DNA of 64,000 nt from Aminobacter sp039907765 (lineage in GTDB: Bacteria; Pseudomonadota; Alphaproteobacteria; Rhizobiales; Rhizobiaceae), in NCBI RefSeq assembly GCF_039907765.1, contig NZ_JARDJI010000002.1:1-64000 (forward strand), written 5' to 3'. This document shows, in pieces, positions 25,603-35,560 of this stretch. Within the stretch, counting starts at the first letter, position 1. Each line of letters opens with the position of its first letter. The position numbers and the translations under genes are program-made. The notes beneath the pieces are model-generated. The model searched no databases. It was not told the DNA's origin and saw nothing but the letters and a program-made list of their open reading frames with translations.

Positions 25603-27702
25603 CTACTCCACGAACACCCGCACGCTCGCCGCACGTCCCGCCGCGTCGATCACGGTCAGCGTCGAATAGCCCGCGCCGTCGGGCTGCCAGGTGGCCTCGC
25701 GGCGACGCTCGACCGTGTTGAGCGGCTTGCCGTTGGCGAGCCAGCGGAACGGCGCGCGGCCGCCCTGCAGCTTGAGCACCAGCGGGCTCGTGCCGCCGCT
25801 CGCCGCGCCGAGCTCGACCCTGGCGCCGTCGGGCGGGAACACGATCTGCGGCGCGGGCTCGGTGACGGCGGCAGTGACGACCGTCGGCAGCTGGCCGGCC
25901 GAGGAGAAGCGTTCGAGCGTCACCGGCAGGTCGGCGCGGGCCAGGCGCAGGGCACCTGCGGGCGCCTGCGGCAGCGGCATCGCCGGCAGGCCCGAACGGG
26001 CAAAGCCCTCGAACAGGATCGGCGCGGCCGAGACGTAGCCGGACAGGCCGGGCACCGCGCCGGCATCGGCGCGTCCGGCCCACACGCCCAGCACGTAGCG
26101 GCCGTCATAGCCGACCGACCAGGCGTCGCGGTAGCCGTAGGAGGTGCCGGTCTTGTAGGCGATGCTGCGCTTGGCCGCCCCTTCGGGCGCGCGCACGCCG
26201 GCAAGGATGTCCGCCACCTGCCAGGCCGCCTGCTCCTCGAGGATCGTGCCGTTGGCAAGCGGGGCAGGAGTCTGTGTCTCCGTGCCGTCGCGGAGAACCT
26301 TGGCGCGGCCGCCATTGGCGAGCCCGGTGTAGAGCTGGACGAGGTCGCGCAGCGAAACGCCGACGCCACCCAGTCCGATGGCGAGCCCCGGCACCTCGCC
26401 CGGCGGCAGCGAAGGCGTCACGCCGGCCTGGCGGAAGCGCGCCGTCAGCCGCTGCGGCCCGACCGCATCGAGCAGGCGGATCGCCGGCACGTTGAGCGAC
26501 AGCTGCAGCGCCTGGCGCACCGACACGTCGCCCTGGTAGCTCATGTCGAAGTTCTTCGGCCGGTAGCCGGCGAAATCGGCCGGCCGGTCCTCGATCAGCG
26601 TTTCCTGCGCCACCAGCCCCTGCTCGAAGGCGAGCCCGTAGATGAAGGGCTTCAGCGTCGAGCCGGGCGAGCGCACCGTCCGGGTCATGTCGATCCAGCC
26701 GGAGCGGGACGCATCGAGATAGTCGGCCGAGCCGACCTCGCCGAGGATCTCGCCGGTCATGGCGTCGGCCATCACCAGGGCGACCGATATGCGCGGCCCG
26801 AGCCGTTGTCCGGCCTCGCGCGCCACCGCCTCGAGCCCGGCCTGCACGCTCTTGCGCAAGGTGAGCCGGTGCCTGACGATGCCGGGCGCATTGCGCAACG
26901 CCAGGTCGGCCGCGTGCGGCGCCATGGCGGGCAGCGCGAGACGGGTGGTGCCGACGTCCTCGAGCGCCGCGCGCGCCGCCTCGGCCTCGCCGAGCAGCCC
27001 CGCCGTCACCATCCGCCCCAGCACCCGGTCGCGCGCCACCTGGGCGTTGTCCGGGTTCCTGTCGGGCCGGCGCCGCTCCGGCAGTTGCGGCAGCGCCACC
27101 AGCAGCGCCGCCTCGGACACGGTCAGGCGCTTCGGCTCCTTGCCGAAATAGGCGAGCGCAGCGGCGCGCACGCCTTCCAGGTTGCCGCCATAGGGGGCGA
27201 GCGTGAGATAGCGTTCTAGGATTTGCTCTTTCGACAGCCGTCGCTCGATCTGCACGGCGCGGGCAAGCTGCCTGAGCTTGGAGCCGAAGCTGCGTTCGGC
27301 GCGCGGCTCGATCAGCCGCGCCAGCTGCATCGACAGCGTCGAACCGCCGGAGACGATCCTGCCGTTGCTGGCGAACTGCCAGGCGGCGCGGCCGAGTGCC
27401 AGGAAATCGACCCCCTCATGCTCCCAGAAGCGCTTGTCCTCATAGGCGACCAGCATCTTCACCAGTTCCGGGTCGACGTCGTCGAGGCCGACGCCGAGCC
27501 GCCAATGCCCGGACGGCGTCGCATAGGCGCGCAACAGCTGGCCGTCGCGGTCGACGACCTCGTCCGAGACGACGAGTTTTTCGGGCAGGGGCGGGGGGAA
27601 GGCTCGGTCGAGCACGACAAGGCCGCCGACGGCCAGCATAGCCAGGGTGACTGCACCTGTCGTCCAGAGGGCGATCCTGCGGATGATCTGTGCGGAGAGC
27701 AT
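25603..27702 (-). CDS. pbpC: Penicillin-binding protein 1C
   Basis: The protein has 699 residues from ATG 27702. An N-terminal membrane anchor (about 8-30) is followed by a GT51 transglycosylase domain (EDKRFWEHEGVD and RIVSGGSTLSMQLARLIEP). The transpeptidase domain has SxxK as STLK (SPGSTLKPFIYG), SxN as SLN and KTG as YKTGTSYGYRDAW. The C-terminal BiPBP_C beta domain lies at about 600-699. It polymerises glycan strands in the periplasm. It is encoded directly downstream of the alpha-2-macroglobulin gene, as in many Gram-negatives. A repeat element provides the GAGGGG ahead of its start. Confidence 0.93.
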   Translation of the reverse strand: MLSAQIIRRIALWTTGAVTLAMLAVGGLVVLDRAFPPPLPEKLVVSDEVVDRDGQLLRAYATPSGHWRLGVGLDDVDPELVKMLVAYEDKRFWEHEGVDFLALGRAAWQFASNGRIVSGGSTLSMQLARLIEPRAERSFGSKLRQLARAVQIERRLSKEQILERYLTLAPYGGNLEGVRAAALAYFGKEPKRLTVSEAALLVALPQLPERRRPDRNPDNAQVARDRVLGRMVTAGLLGEAEAARAALEDVGTTRLALPAMAPHAADLALRNAPGIVRHRLTLRKSVQAGLEAVAREAGQRLGPRISVALVMADAMTGEILGEVGSADYLDASRSGWIDMTRTVRSPGSTLKPFIYGLAFEQGLVAQETLIEDRPADFAGYRPKNFDMSYQGDVSVRQALQLSLNVPAIRLLDAVGPQRLTARFRQAGVTPSLPPGEVPGLAIGLGGVGVSLRDLVQLYTGLANGGRAKVLRDGTETQTPAPLANGTILEEQAAWQVADILAGVRAPEGAAKRSIAYKTGTSYGYRDAWSVGYDGRYVLGVWAGRADAGAVPGLSGYVSAAPILFEGFARSGLPAMPLPQAPAGALRLARADLPVTLERFSSAGQLPTVVTAAVTEPAPQIVFPPDGARVELGAASGGTSPLVLKLQGGRAPFRWLANGKPLNTVERRREATWQPDGAGYSTLTVIDAAGRAASVRVFVE

Positions 27703-27832
27703 TGCTCTGCCCCTCACCCTTACCCTCTCCCCGTGAAAAACGGAGAGAGGGGGGCGTCGGCGTGGCCGCTTGTCCCTTCTCCCCGTTCTTGACGGGGAGA
27801 AGGTGCCGGCAGGCGGATGAGGGGCGGCGCAG
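27703..27832. repeat. Mosaic palindromic repeat between alpha-2-macroglobulin and pbpC genes
   Basis: Two nested hairpins are visible: CTCTCCCCGT (27725-27734) facing ACGGAGAGAG (27740-27749), and the exact pair CCTTCTCCCCGT (27775-27786) and ACGGGGAGAAGG (27792-27803). Flanking segments CTGCCCCTCA (27708-27717) and GGATGAGGGGC (27815-27825) are partly complementary. The CTTCTCCCCGT and GATGAGGGGC modules are shared with the perfect palindrome at 13461-13540, so both belong to one repeat family. Confidence 0.75.
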
Positions 27833-27874
27833 ACCTTGCCATCAAAATCGGCGCCGGACTGAAAGCAGACATGG

Positions 27875-30800
27875 CTACTCCGCCTTCACCTCCATCATGC
27901 CGGTGGCCGTGCGCGCCGAATATTGCGGACGGTACATGTCCTCGACATTCGCCGCCGGGTGGGCATAGACGCCCGGCGTCACCGCGCGGACGACATAGGC
28001 CAGGGTGAATTCCTGGTCGGCGCCTTCGCCGCTGTCCATGGCGGCGACGAAGCGGTCGTTGCGGAATTCGAGATGTGCGGCCTCCGTCTGTTCCAGCCAC
28101 GGGAAGTTCGACAGGTTGGCGCTGTTGACCAGCCCCGGATTGTCGATCTCGAAGCCGGCGGGCAGCATGTCGGCGACGACGATGCGCGAGGGCCAGTCGT
28201 TGAGCTCGCCGACCTTGAGCACGACGACGAAGCGTTCGTTCTGCTTCACCTCGGTCACGTTGGCCTCGCTGCCGTCGAGCCGGTAGTAGGTGCGCTCGAT
28301 GGTGAAGCCGTCGCCGCCCGCCGGCAGCGGCTGCACCGGCGGCGCCACCGTCGTCACCACCGCCTGAAGCGCATCCTTGCCGGTGTTCGACACCACGATC
28401 GGGTTGACCAAAAGGTCCGCCCCGCCGACCCGCTCCGAATAGGCGCCGCTGCGCGCCGTACCGTTGACGTCGAGCGAGATCGCCTCGTTGCCGGACTTGA
28501 GCGCGCGTGCCGCAAGCAGCATCCAGGCATCGTCCTGGGTGCTGGTCCAGTTCGCGGTGACGCGGTCCGCCGCGACCATCTTCACCAGTGCCGGCACCAC
28601 CGACGGCATCGGCTTGCTCTCGGCGGCCAGCGCCAGCATGGCAGCGCCGTCGCGCAGGCGCGAACCGTAGTCCGAGCGGTACCAGTCGTAGTCGGTCGCG
28701 GCCTTGGCGAGCTGAAGTGCTGCGTCGAAGGTCTGCTCCGAGCGCTGGGCGTCGCCATAGAGCGCGAGGCTGGCGCCCAGCTGGGCCACTGCCATCGGGC
28801 TGGTGAAGGCCTCCAGCTTGGTGTCGGCGAAGTAGCGCAGGTCGCCCACCGAGGCCTGCTTGTTGCGCGCCAGCACGTAGAGCGCATAGGCGATCTCCGA
28901 GCCGCGGTCCTCGACGTCGACGTCGTAGCCGATCGAGTTCTGCAGGTTGTTGAGCGCCTGCATCATCGCCTGCTGCGGCACCTCGAAGCCCTTTTCACGC
29001 GCCCGGGTCAGGAAGTCGGAGACATAGGCGTCGAGCCAGAGGTCGCCGGAGCCCGGCCCCCACAGGCCGAAGCTGCCCGAAGAAGCCTGGTAGTTGAGCA
29101 CGCGGTAGATCGCGCCCTGGATGCGTTCGCGCAGCTGCGGATCGCCGGCCATGCCGTAGTCGCCGCTGAGCTCGCTGAGATAGAGCAGCGGCAAGGCCCG
29201 GCTGGTCGTCTGCTCGGCGCAGCCATAGGGGTAGCGGTCGAGCGTCATCAGGAGCGACGGCACGTCGAAGGCCGAGGCCTGCGACACGCCCACGCTGACA
29301 TGGGCATCCTGCAGCAGGCTCGCCGCGAGCAGCTCCTTGTCGATGCGCAGCGATGCGTTGGGCTTGAGGTCGACGACCATGCGCGTGGTCACCGGCAACT
29401 GGCCGGGCCGCACGGGGATGGAAAGCTCCTGCTCGACCGTCAGGCCCTCGGCATTGGCGAGGCGGATCGTCAAGCCTGCCGTGCCCGCCGTCACCGGCAT
29501 CAGCGGGATTTTCACCGTCTGGCGCTTGCCGGGCTCCAGCGCAAGCTTCTGCGGCAGGGCGGCATCGCCGGTGGAAAGATCGCCGGTGGTGTCGACCGAC
29601 AGCGTGTAGTCGCCCGACGGGGCATCGGTGTTGGCGACGTCGAGCGTCATCTCGGCGAAATCGCCGGGGGCCATGAAGCGCGGCATGCCGGCGGTCAGCA
29701 CGATCGGATCGCGCACGATCACGTCGCCGACGGCGCGTCCCACGGCATCCCTGGTCCAGGCCACGCTCATCACGCGCACCGTCCCGTTGAACTGAGGAAT
29801 GTCGAAGTCGACGGTGGCCTTGCCGTCTGCATCGAGCTCGACGACGCCGGAGAAGAAGGCGACCAGCTTCTCCTTGGGCGGGCTGCCCTGCGAGGTCATG
29901 GAGGCGCCGTCGCCGCCGGTGCGCAGCTTGCCCGTCGCCCCCAGCGAGCCGTCGATCAGCCGGCCGTAGAGGTCGCGGATCTCGAGCCCCATCATGCGCT
30001 GGCCGAAATACCAGTCCTCGGGGTCGGGCGCCCTGTAGTTGGTGAGGTTGAGGATGCCGACGTCGACGGCGGCGACCATCACATAGGCCTTGTCGCCGGC
30101 CTTCGCCCCGGTCACGGCGACCGGGATCGACAGCGTCTTGCGCGGCTCGGTCTTCTCGGGAAGCGTGAGTGCCACGCCGAGCTTCTTGTCGGCGGGGTCG
30201 ACCGCCAGCCATTTCAGGCCGATGGCGCGGGCCGGCATGCGCGATTCCTGCGCCTCGCCGGGCCGGTAGAGCGTGGCCGTCACATAGGCGCCGGCGCCCC
30301 AGTCGTCGCCGACCGGGATGTCGATGGTGGCGCCGTCGGCCGGCACGCTGGCGGTGACGGTCCTGATCAGCTTCTCGGCGCCGATGGTGACCAGAAGCTC
30401 GCCGGCGAAGCGCGGCGAAACCTTCAGCTTGGCCACCTCGCCGGCGGCATAGCTCTCCTTGTCGAGCGCCACTTCGAGGCCGTCGGGCGTTTCGGTCGAG
30501 GTTGCGGCAACGTACCAGCCGGCATCGAACTCGTAGCTCGAGGCCGGTCCGGCCGGGTCGGCGGTCTCCACCTCCAGGCGGTAGCGGCCCCAGTCGACCG
30601 GCAGCGAAACGCTCGGCTCGCCGTTGGCGTCGAGGTCCACCTGGCCGGTCGCGATCGACTTGGTGAAGGTCACCGGCTCGTAGTTCCAAGAACTGCCCGA
30701 GCGGTACCACTGGTAGTTCCGCTCGACCTTGACCAGCGACCACTGCGCGCCCTTGAGTTCGGCGCGCTTGCCGTCGGGCTGGGCCGCGATCAGGCTGAAC

Positions 30801-33337
30801 TTGGCGGTGCCGCCCTGCGGCACCTCCTCGCCGGAGAAGTCGGGACGGATGCCGATCATCGTGCCCTGCGGCAGGATGCCGATGTCGAGCCGCTCCTCGA
30901 CGGCGCGGCCGCCGGTCTCGCGCATGCGCAGCGTCAGCGCCGCGTTGATCAGGCGCGTGGTCGAGGGCACCGAGCCGATCTCGACGGGGAAGGTTGCCTT
31001 GCCGTCGTCGCCGATCACGGGCAGGCCGGTCAGCGGAATGCGGGTCGCTTCGCCTTCCTGTTCGTCGGCGAGGCCGAAATAGTAGCCTTTGAAGGCGTCC
31101 CACTCGCGCTTGGTCGACAGCGTCACCTCACCCTCGATCGCCAGGCCCGCGGCCGGCGCGCCATAGAGGAAGCGCCCGTCGACGGTGGCCGTGGCTGTCT
31201 CGCCCACCGCGATCTCCTTGCGGTCGGCGGTGAGGTCGAACTCGATGCGGTCGGGAACGAAGTCCTCGACAAGGAACATCTGGCTGGCGACCGCCGGCTG
31301 CTTGGGATCGGTGTGGATGCCGAGGCTCCAGGTGCCGCGCATGGCGGCGCTGGACAGGGGCAGGTCGACGGCGTGGCCGCCGGCATTGCCGCCCTGGCTG
31401 ACGATGCGCCGGTCCTCGACGCCGTCGGGACGGGTGAAGATGAAGGTCAGCGGCAGGTCGTTGGCGCGGGCCGCGTCGTCGCGGGCAAGGGCCGCCGCAT
31501 GCACAGTCTCGCCGACGCGGTAGATGCCGCGCTCGGTCCAGGCATAGACGTCGAGCGCGCCGGGTGCGGCGCGGCCGGTCACGCCGCGGTCGGACAGGTC
31601 GAAGCCGGCCCTGGTCATGTCGAGGAAGACGAAGTCGTCGCCCCCCTTGCCCGCCATCAGTACCGCCGGCGCAAGGCCGGAGTCGCCGCGGGTCAGGCCG
31701 GGATTGAAGGTGGCGCGGCCCTCGGCGTCGGTCCTGGCGGTGCCGAGGACCTCGTTGTTGCGGGCGAGCAGGGTCACTTCCGTGTCGGCGATGGGCTTTG
31801 CGGTCGCCAGCGAGCGGACGAAGACGTTGAGCCCGTCCTGGCCGGTATAGGTCGAAAGCCCGATGTCGGAGACCACGAACCATTGCGTTGCCTTGGTCGC
31901 CCACTCCTCGCTCCTGTCGTCGAGCGGCTGGGCCGTCAGCACATAGACGCCCGGCTTGCGGCTGGGCAGCGCCTCGTCGACGGGGAAGGAGGTCGTCACT
32001 TCCTTGTTGAGCTCGTTGGCGATGACCAGCTGGCCCTCCCAGATGGGTTCGCCCATCTGGTCGGAGATGCTCGACAGGTCATAGCTGTCGAGCTGGCGCA
32101 GGAACTGGTAGCCGGAGAGCAGCTGCGCCAGCGAGCGGTCGCCGATGCGGTAGAGCTTCATCGCCGCCGCGTCCATGTTGACCGTCACCACCGGGATGCC
32201 GCGGCGGGCGGTCGAGGGCAGCACGAAGCTGTCGCCGGTGAAGCGGGCCGACTGCGCCCGGTCCTGGATGTAGACGCTGAGCACCACCGGCGCCTCCAGC
32301 ACCTCGCCGATCGCCGCCGGCAGGCCGGGGCGGAAGGTGACGCGATAGTGCTTGCCGTGCTCCAGCCCCTCGACGCAGATCTGCTGGCCCTTGGCCTCGA
32401 CGGCCTTCGGGGCGGCATCGTCGACGGTCACGAAGGGGGTGTAGTCGACGCCGGCCTTGACGAGCGCCTCGGAGAACTGGGCGCAGACGCGCGGCGAGGT
32501 GGTGTCGGCGTCGATCGAGTGGTCGACGACGCGGAAGCCCTTGCGGGCCTTGAGATCTTCGTACTCGGCGCGCACCGAGGCCGAGTTGTCGAGGGCGAGG
32601 CCCGCCTCGTAGGCCTGCAGCGCCGGGCGAAACATGTCGCGCTTGTCGAGGGCGCGGGCGATGAGCGTCAGGCTCTCGGCGCGCACCTTGGCGGTGCGCG
32701 ACAGCAGGTAGGCGTTATAGGCGCTGGCGGTGGCGTCGCGCTGCTGGTTGGCCGTCTCGTTGCCGTCGTTGGGCTGGATCGAAAGCACGGCATTGGCCAG
32801 CCGGTTCCAGATCGCGGTGTCGTCGGGCAGGATCTTCAGCGCGGCGCGGAATTTCTGGCTGGCCGCGCGGCCGTCGCCGCCCCGGACGGCGGCCTCGCCG
32901 GTATCGATCAGCCCGGCCAGGCCTTCGCTGCCGTCGATCTGGCCGCCGGTGACCTCGGCGCGAAACTTGCGGGCTTCCTCCGCGAACGCGGCGGGGAAGA
33001 ACGACAGTCCGGCCGGCGCGCCGATGTCGGGATCGCCATTGACCGGCACCACCTTGCCGGCGACCGCGCCGCTGAACGGCTTGATGGTCGCGAAGTCGGA
33101 CTTGAGGAAGCACCACTTGGCCTTGGTGCTGTAGGTGAAGGCGCGGCAGGCCGAATCGCCCAGGCAGGAGGTCTGGCACTGGTCGAGCGTCACGTTCTGC
33201 TCCGACCTCAGGTCGAAGCCGAAATAGTCGCTGTTGTCGGTGGTCACCACGCGCCGGGCCTCGAGCGCCGCCGCCCCAAGTGTCCAGCCGAGCAGGAAAA
33301 GAACGAATACCGGAAAAACACGCGCCGCACGCATCAT
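27875..33337 (-). CDS. Alpha-2-macroglobulin family protein with N-terminal PAN/Apple-like domain
   Basis: The protein has 1820 residues and a signal peptide (about 1-24) without a lipobox Cys. A Cys-rich PAN/Apple-like domain follows (about 30-95: DQCQTSCLGDSACRAFTYSTKAKWCFLKSD). A long series of MG-type beta domains and the bait region lead to the thioester motif C1373-A-E-Q1376 in YPYGCAEQTTSRALP, then a TED helical toroid and C-terminal domain. Bacterial homologues (YfhM/ECAM) trap attacking proteases in the periplasm. The downstream pbpC is its standard partner, suggesting protection and repair of the cell wall. Confidence 0.93.
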   Translation of the reverse strand: MMRAARVFPVFVLFLLGWTLGAAALEARRVVTTDNSDYFGFDLRSEQNVTLDQCQTSCLGDSACRAFTYSTKAKWCFLKSDFATIKPFSGAVAGKVVPVNGDPDIGAPAGLSFFPAAFAEEARKFRAEVTGGQIDGSEGLAGLIDTGEAAVRGGDGRAASQKFRAALKILPDDTAIWNRLANAVLSIQPNDGNETANQQRDATASAYNAYLLSRTAKVRAESLTLIARALDKRDMFRPALQAYEAGLALDNSASVRAEYEDLKARKGFRVVDHSIDADTTSPRVCAQFSEALVKAGVDYTPFVTVDDAAPKAVEAKGQQICVEGLEHGKHYRVTFRPGLPAAIGEVLEAPVVLSVYIQDRAQSARFTGDSFVLPSTARRGIPVVTVNMDAAAMKLYRIGDRSLAQLLSGYQFLRQLDSYDLSSISDQMGEPIWEGQLVIANELNKEVTTSFPVDEALPSRKPGVYVLTAQPLDDRSEEWATKATQWFVVSDIGLSTYTGQDGLNVFVRSLATAKPIADTEVTLLARNNEVLGTARTDAEGRATFNPGLTRGDSGLAPAVLMAGKGGDDFVFLDMTRAGFDLSDRGVTGRAAPGALDVYAWTERGIYRVGETVHAAALARDDAARANDLPLTFIFTRPDGVEDRRIVSQGGNAGGHAVDLPLSSAAMRGTWSLGIHTDPKQPAVASQMFLVEDFVPDRIEFDLTADRKEIAVGETATATVDGRFLYGAPAAGLAIEGEVTLSTKREWDAFKGYYFGLADEQEGEATRIPLTGLPVIGDDGKATFPVEIGSVPSTTRLINAALTLRMRETGGRAVEERLDIGILPQGTMIGIRPDFSGEEVPQGGTAKFSLIAAQPDGKRAELKGAQWSLVKVERNYQWYRSGSSWNYEPVTFTKSIATGQVDLDANGEPSVSLPVDWGRYRLEVETADPAGPASSYEFDAGWYVAATSTETPDGLEVALDKESYAAGEVAKLKVSPRFAGELLVTIGAEKLIRTVTASVPADGATIDIPVGDDWGAGAYVTATLYRPGEAQESRMPARAIGLKWLAVDPADKKLGVALTLPEKTEPRKTLSIPVAVTGAKAGDKAYVMVAAVDVGILNLTNYRAPDPEDWYFGQRMMGLEIRDLYGRLIDGSLGATGKLRTGGDGASMTSQGSPPKEKLVAFFSGVVELDADGKATVDFDIPQFNGTVRVMSVAWTRDAVGRAVGDVIVRDPIVLTAGMPRFMAPGDFAEMTLDVANTDAPSGDYTLSVDTTGDLSTGDAALPQKLALEPGKRQTVKIPLMPVTAGTAGLTIRLANAEGLTVEQELSIPVRPGQLPVTTRMVVDLKPNASLRIDKELLAASLLQDAHVSVGVSQASAFDVPSLLMTLDRYPYGCAEQTTSRALPLLYLSELSGDYGMAGDPQLRERIQGAIYRVLNYQASSGSFGLWGPGSGDLWLDAYVSDFLTRAREKGFEVPQQAMMQALNNLQNSIGYDVDVEDRGSEIAYALYVLARNKQASVGDLRYFADTKLEAFTSPMAVAQLGASLALYGDAQRSEQTFDAALQLAKAATDYDWYRSDYGSRLRDGAAMLALAAESKPMPSVVPALVKMVAADRVTANWTSTQDDAWMLLAARALKSGNEAISLDVNGTARSGAYSERVGGADLLVNPIVVSNTGKDALQAVVTTVAPPVQPLPAGGDGFTIERTYYRLDGSEANVTEVKQNERFVVVLKVGELNDWPSRIVVADMLPAGFEIDNPGLVNSANLSNFPWLEQTEAAHLEFRNDRFVAAMDSGEGADQEFTLAYVVRAVTPGVYAHPAANVEDMYRPQYSARTATGMMEVKAE

Positions 33338-33616
33338 CAGTCCCTCCGACAGGCTCGTCGCCGTTCAAGTCGCATTCAGGCTAGCCTCACTACAGGCAAT
33401 ACGGAAGCCTGCAGGCGAGTGCTCGCCAAGGTTGTCGTTTGTCTTGGAAGCCGTGCATGGTATTGCCCCCACCATGCGGTTGCCCCGATGAACCGCCGAA
33501 TCCCTATCGCGGGGCCCGACCTTTCGCCCACTGGAATCTCGCGCCTCGATTGTGTCTGCTTTACGAATGCACAGAAACTTCATTCCAATTTTAGATTTGA
33601 AGGTTACGTTGGCTTG

Positions 33617-35551
33617 ATGTTTGTGCGGCGTAAGCGTGGAATCGATGGTCCTGCCCGCGCCCGCGTGCTTTGGCGCGCGGCGATGGCAGCGCTGTTGGCC
33701 ACAACGATTCTCGCCGTCGAAGCGCGCCAGGCGTCGGCGCTCGAGATCTTCGGCATCAGGCTTTGGGGCTCGGACAAGGACGAGGACGCCGACATCGTCG
33801 ATCCGCTCGACTATGCCGTCACCTTCGAGGTCACTGGTGACGACGACGACCTGCGCGAGGCGCTCGAGAACGTCTCCCTGCTCAAGAGCGAGGAGGAGCG
33901 TCCGGTCTCCGGTTCGCTCGGCCTGCTCGCCAAGGCGCGCAGCGACCGCGAGCGGCTGATCGCGGCACTCTTCTCCCGGGCGCGCTACGACGGCGTCGTC
34001 GAGATCTCCATCGCCGGCAGGGCGCTCGACGAGCTCGAACCCGACGCCGTGTTCGACGGCCCCCAGCCCGTCCCGGTCACCGTCCGCATCCAGCCGGGAT
34101 CGCAGTTCACCCTGGGCGACATCGTGCTCAAGGGCGACGCGGCCGGCATCCGCGGCGCCGACTTCGGCCTGATCGCTGGCGGCGACGCCTCGTCCGACGC
34201 CATCCTCAAGGCCGAGGCCGAGATCGTGCGGGCGCTGAAGGAGGAAGGCCGGCCGCTGGCGCGCGTCACCGACCGCGCAATCGTCGCCGACCACGCCACC
34301 ACCACGCTCGATGTCACGCTCGGCGTCGAGGCGGGCCCCATCGCCGGCTACGGCGACACCTCCGTGGAGGGCACCGAGGCGGTCGACCGCGACTTCACCG
34401 TCTACATGACCGGGCTGGAGCGCGGCCGCCGCTACTCGCCCAAGGAAATCGACGACGCGCGCGACCGTCTTCTGGCGCTCGACGTCTTCTCCAGCGTCTC
34501 GATCAGCGAGGCGGCGGCGCTCGATCCTGCCGGCCAGATCCCCATCGACGTCCGCGTCAGCGAGCGCAAGATGCGCTATTTCGGCGCCGGCGCCACCTTC
34601 TCCAACACCGAGGGCGCCGGCATCGAAGGCTATTGGGGCCACCGCAACCTGTTCGGGCGCGCCGAGAAGCTGCGCATCGGCGGCGCCATCAGCCGCATCG
34701 GCGACACCACCGAACTCGGCCAGCTCAACTACAATGCCGGCATCATGTTCGAGAAGCCGGGGGTAATCGGCCCGGCGTCGAAGTTCTTCGCCAACGCCAA
34801 GGTGGTGTTCGAGCATCCCGACGCCTACGACCGCTTCTCGGTCAAGGGCGGCGCTGGCGTCTCCTACGAGCTGACCCAGCAGCAGACCGTTTCGGCCGAG
34901 GTCGCGGTCGACTATTCCGACATCGAGGACGCGCTCAATCCCGACGGCAAGCGCTACCTCCTGGTCAGCCTGCCGCTGCAATATGTCTACGACAGCCGCG
35001 ACGACAAGCTGAACCCGACCAGCGGCTTCCGCGCGCTCGCCTATATCGAGCCCACCTACGACACGCTCAACGGCAAGGCCTTCGTCAAGCTGAAGGGCGA
35101 GGGCTCGGCCTATTACGGCCTCGGCGCCGACAACCGCTTCGTGCTCGCCGGCCGCGTCGGCATGGGCTCGATCCTCGGCGCCAGCCTCGAGGACGTGCCG
35201 GCCGACCGGCGCTTCTATTCCGGCGGCGGCGGGTCGGTGCGCGGCTACGCCTACCAGGGCATCGGCCCCAAGTCCGGCGACCAGCCCACCGGCGGCCTGT
35301 CCTATGCCGAGACCTCGGTGGAGATGCGCTATGCCGTCAACGACAAGTTCGGCATCGTGCCCTTCATCGACGCCGGCACGGTTTCGACCAAGCAGTTCCC
35401 GAACTTCTCGAGCGTGAAGGTCGGCGCCGGCATCGGCGTGCGCTACCTCACGCCGTTCGGCCCGCTGCGCGTCGACGTCGCCGTGCCGCTCAACCCCGGC
35501 CCCGGCGATCCGAGCTACGGCATCTATGCCGGCGTCGGCCAGTCGTTCTAG
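33617..35551 (+). CDS. tamA: Autotransporter assembly factor TamA (BamA/Omp85 family)
   Basis: The protein has 644 residues from ATG 33617. An N-terminal signal (hydrophobic AALLATTILAVEARQASA) is followed by three POTRA-like domains (about 60-300; the last ends near LDVFSSVSISEAAALDPAGQIPIDVRVSERK). The Omp85 beta barrel (about 305-644) carries FYSGGGGSVRGYAYQGIGP, the conserved VRGY loop motif, and ends in the aromatic GIYAGVGQSF. It sits in the outer membrane and with TamB helps export or insert beta-rich proteins and lipids. tamB starts 9 bp downstream. The reading frame is open far upstream but that is antisense to the preceding gene. Confidence 0.92.
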   Translation: MFVRRKRGIDGPARARVLWRAAMAALLATTILAVEARQASALEIFGIRLWGSDKDEDADIVDPLDYAVTFEVTGDDDDLREALENVSLLKSEEERPVSGSLGLLAKARSDRERLIAALFSRARYDGVVEISIAGRALDELEPDAVFDGPQPVPVTVRIQPGSQFTLGDIVLKGDAAGIRGADFGLIAGGDASSDAILKAEAEIVRALKEEGRPLARVTDRAIVADHATTTLDVTLGVEAGPIAGYGDTSVEGTEAVDRDFTVYMTGLERGRRYSPKEIDDARDRLLALDVFSSVSISEAAALDPAGQIPIDVRVSERKMRYFGAGATFSNTEGAGIEGYWGHRNLFGRAEKLRIGGAISRIGDTTELGQLNYNAGIMFEKPGVIGPASKFFANAKVVFEHPDAYDRFSVKGGAGVSYELTQQQTVSAEVAVDYSDIEDALNPDGKRYLLVSLPLQYVYDSRDDKLNPTSGFRALAYIEPTYDTLNGKAFVKLKGEGSAYYGLGADNRFVLAGRVGMGSILGASLEDVPADRRFYSGGGGSVRGYAYQGIGPKSGDQPTGGLSYAETSVEMRYAVNDKFGIVPFIDAGTVSTKQFPNFSSVKVGAGIGVRYLTPFGPLRVDVAVPLNPGPGDPSYGIYAGVGQSF

Positions 35552-35560
35552 GCTCGCTCA

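Noticed and set aside
27923..35551. A 2542-codon open frame on the + strand covering the antisense of the alpha-2-macroglobulin gene and all of tamA
   Set aside because: Only the last 644 codons (from 33617) have a signal peptide, POTRA domains and an Omp85 barrel. The upstream part is the antisense of a clear alpha-2-macroglobulin gene and stays open because of high GC at third positions; its translation is low-complexity Arg/Gly/His/Ala sequence.
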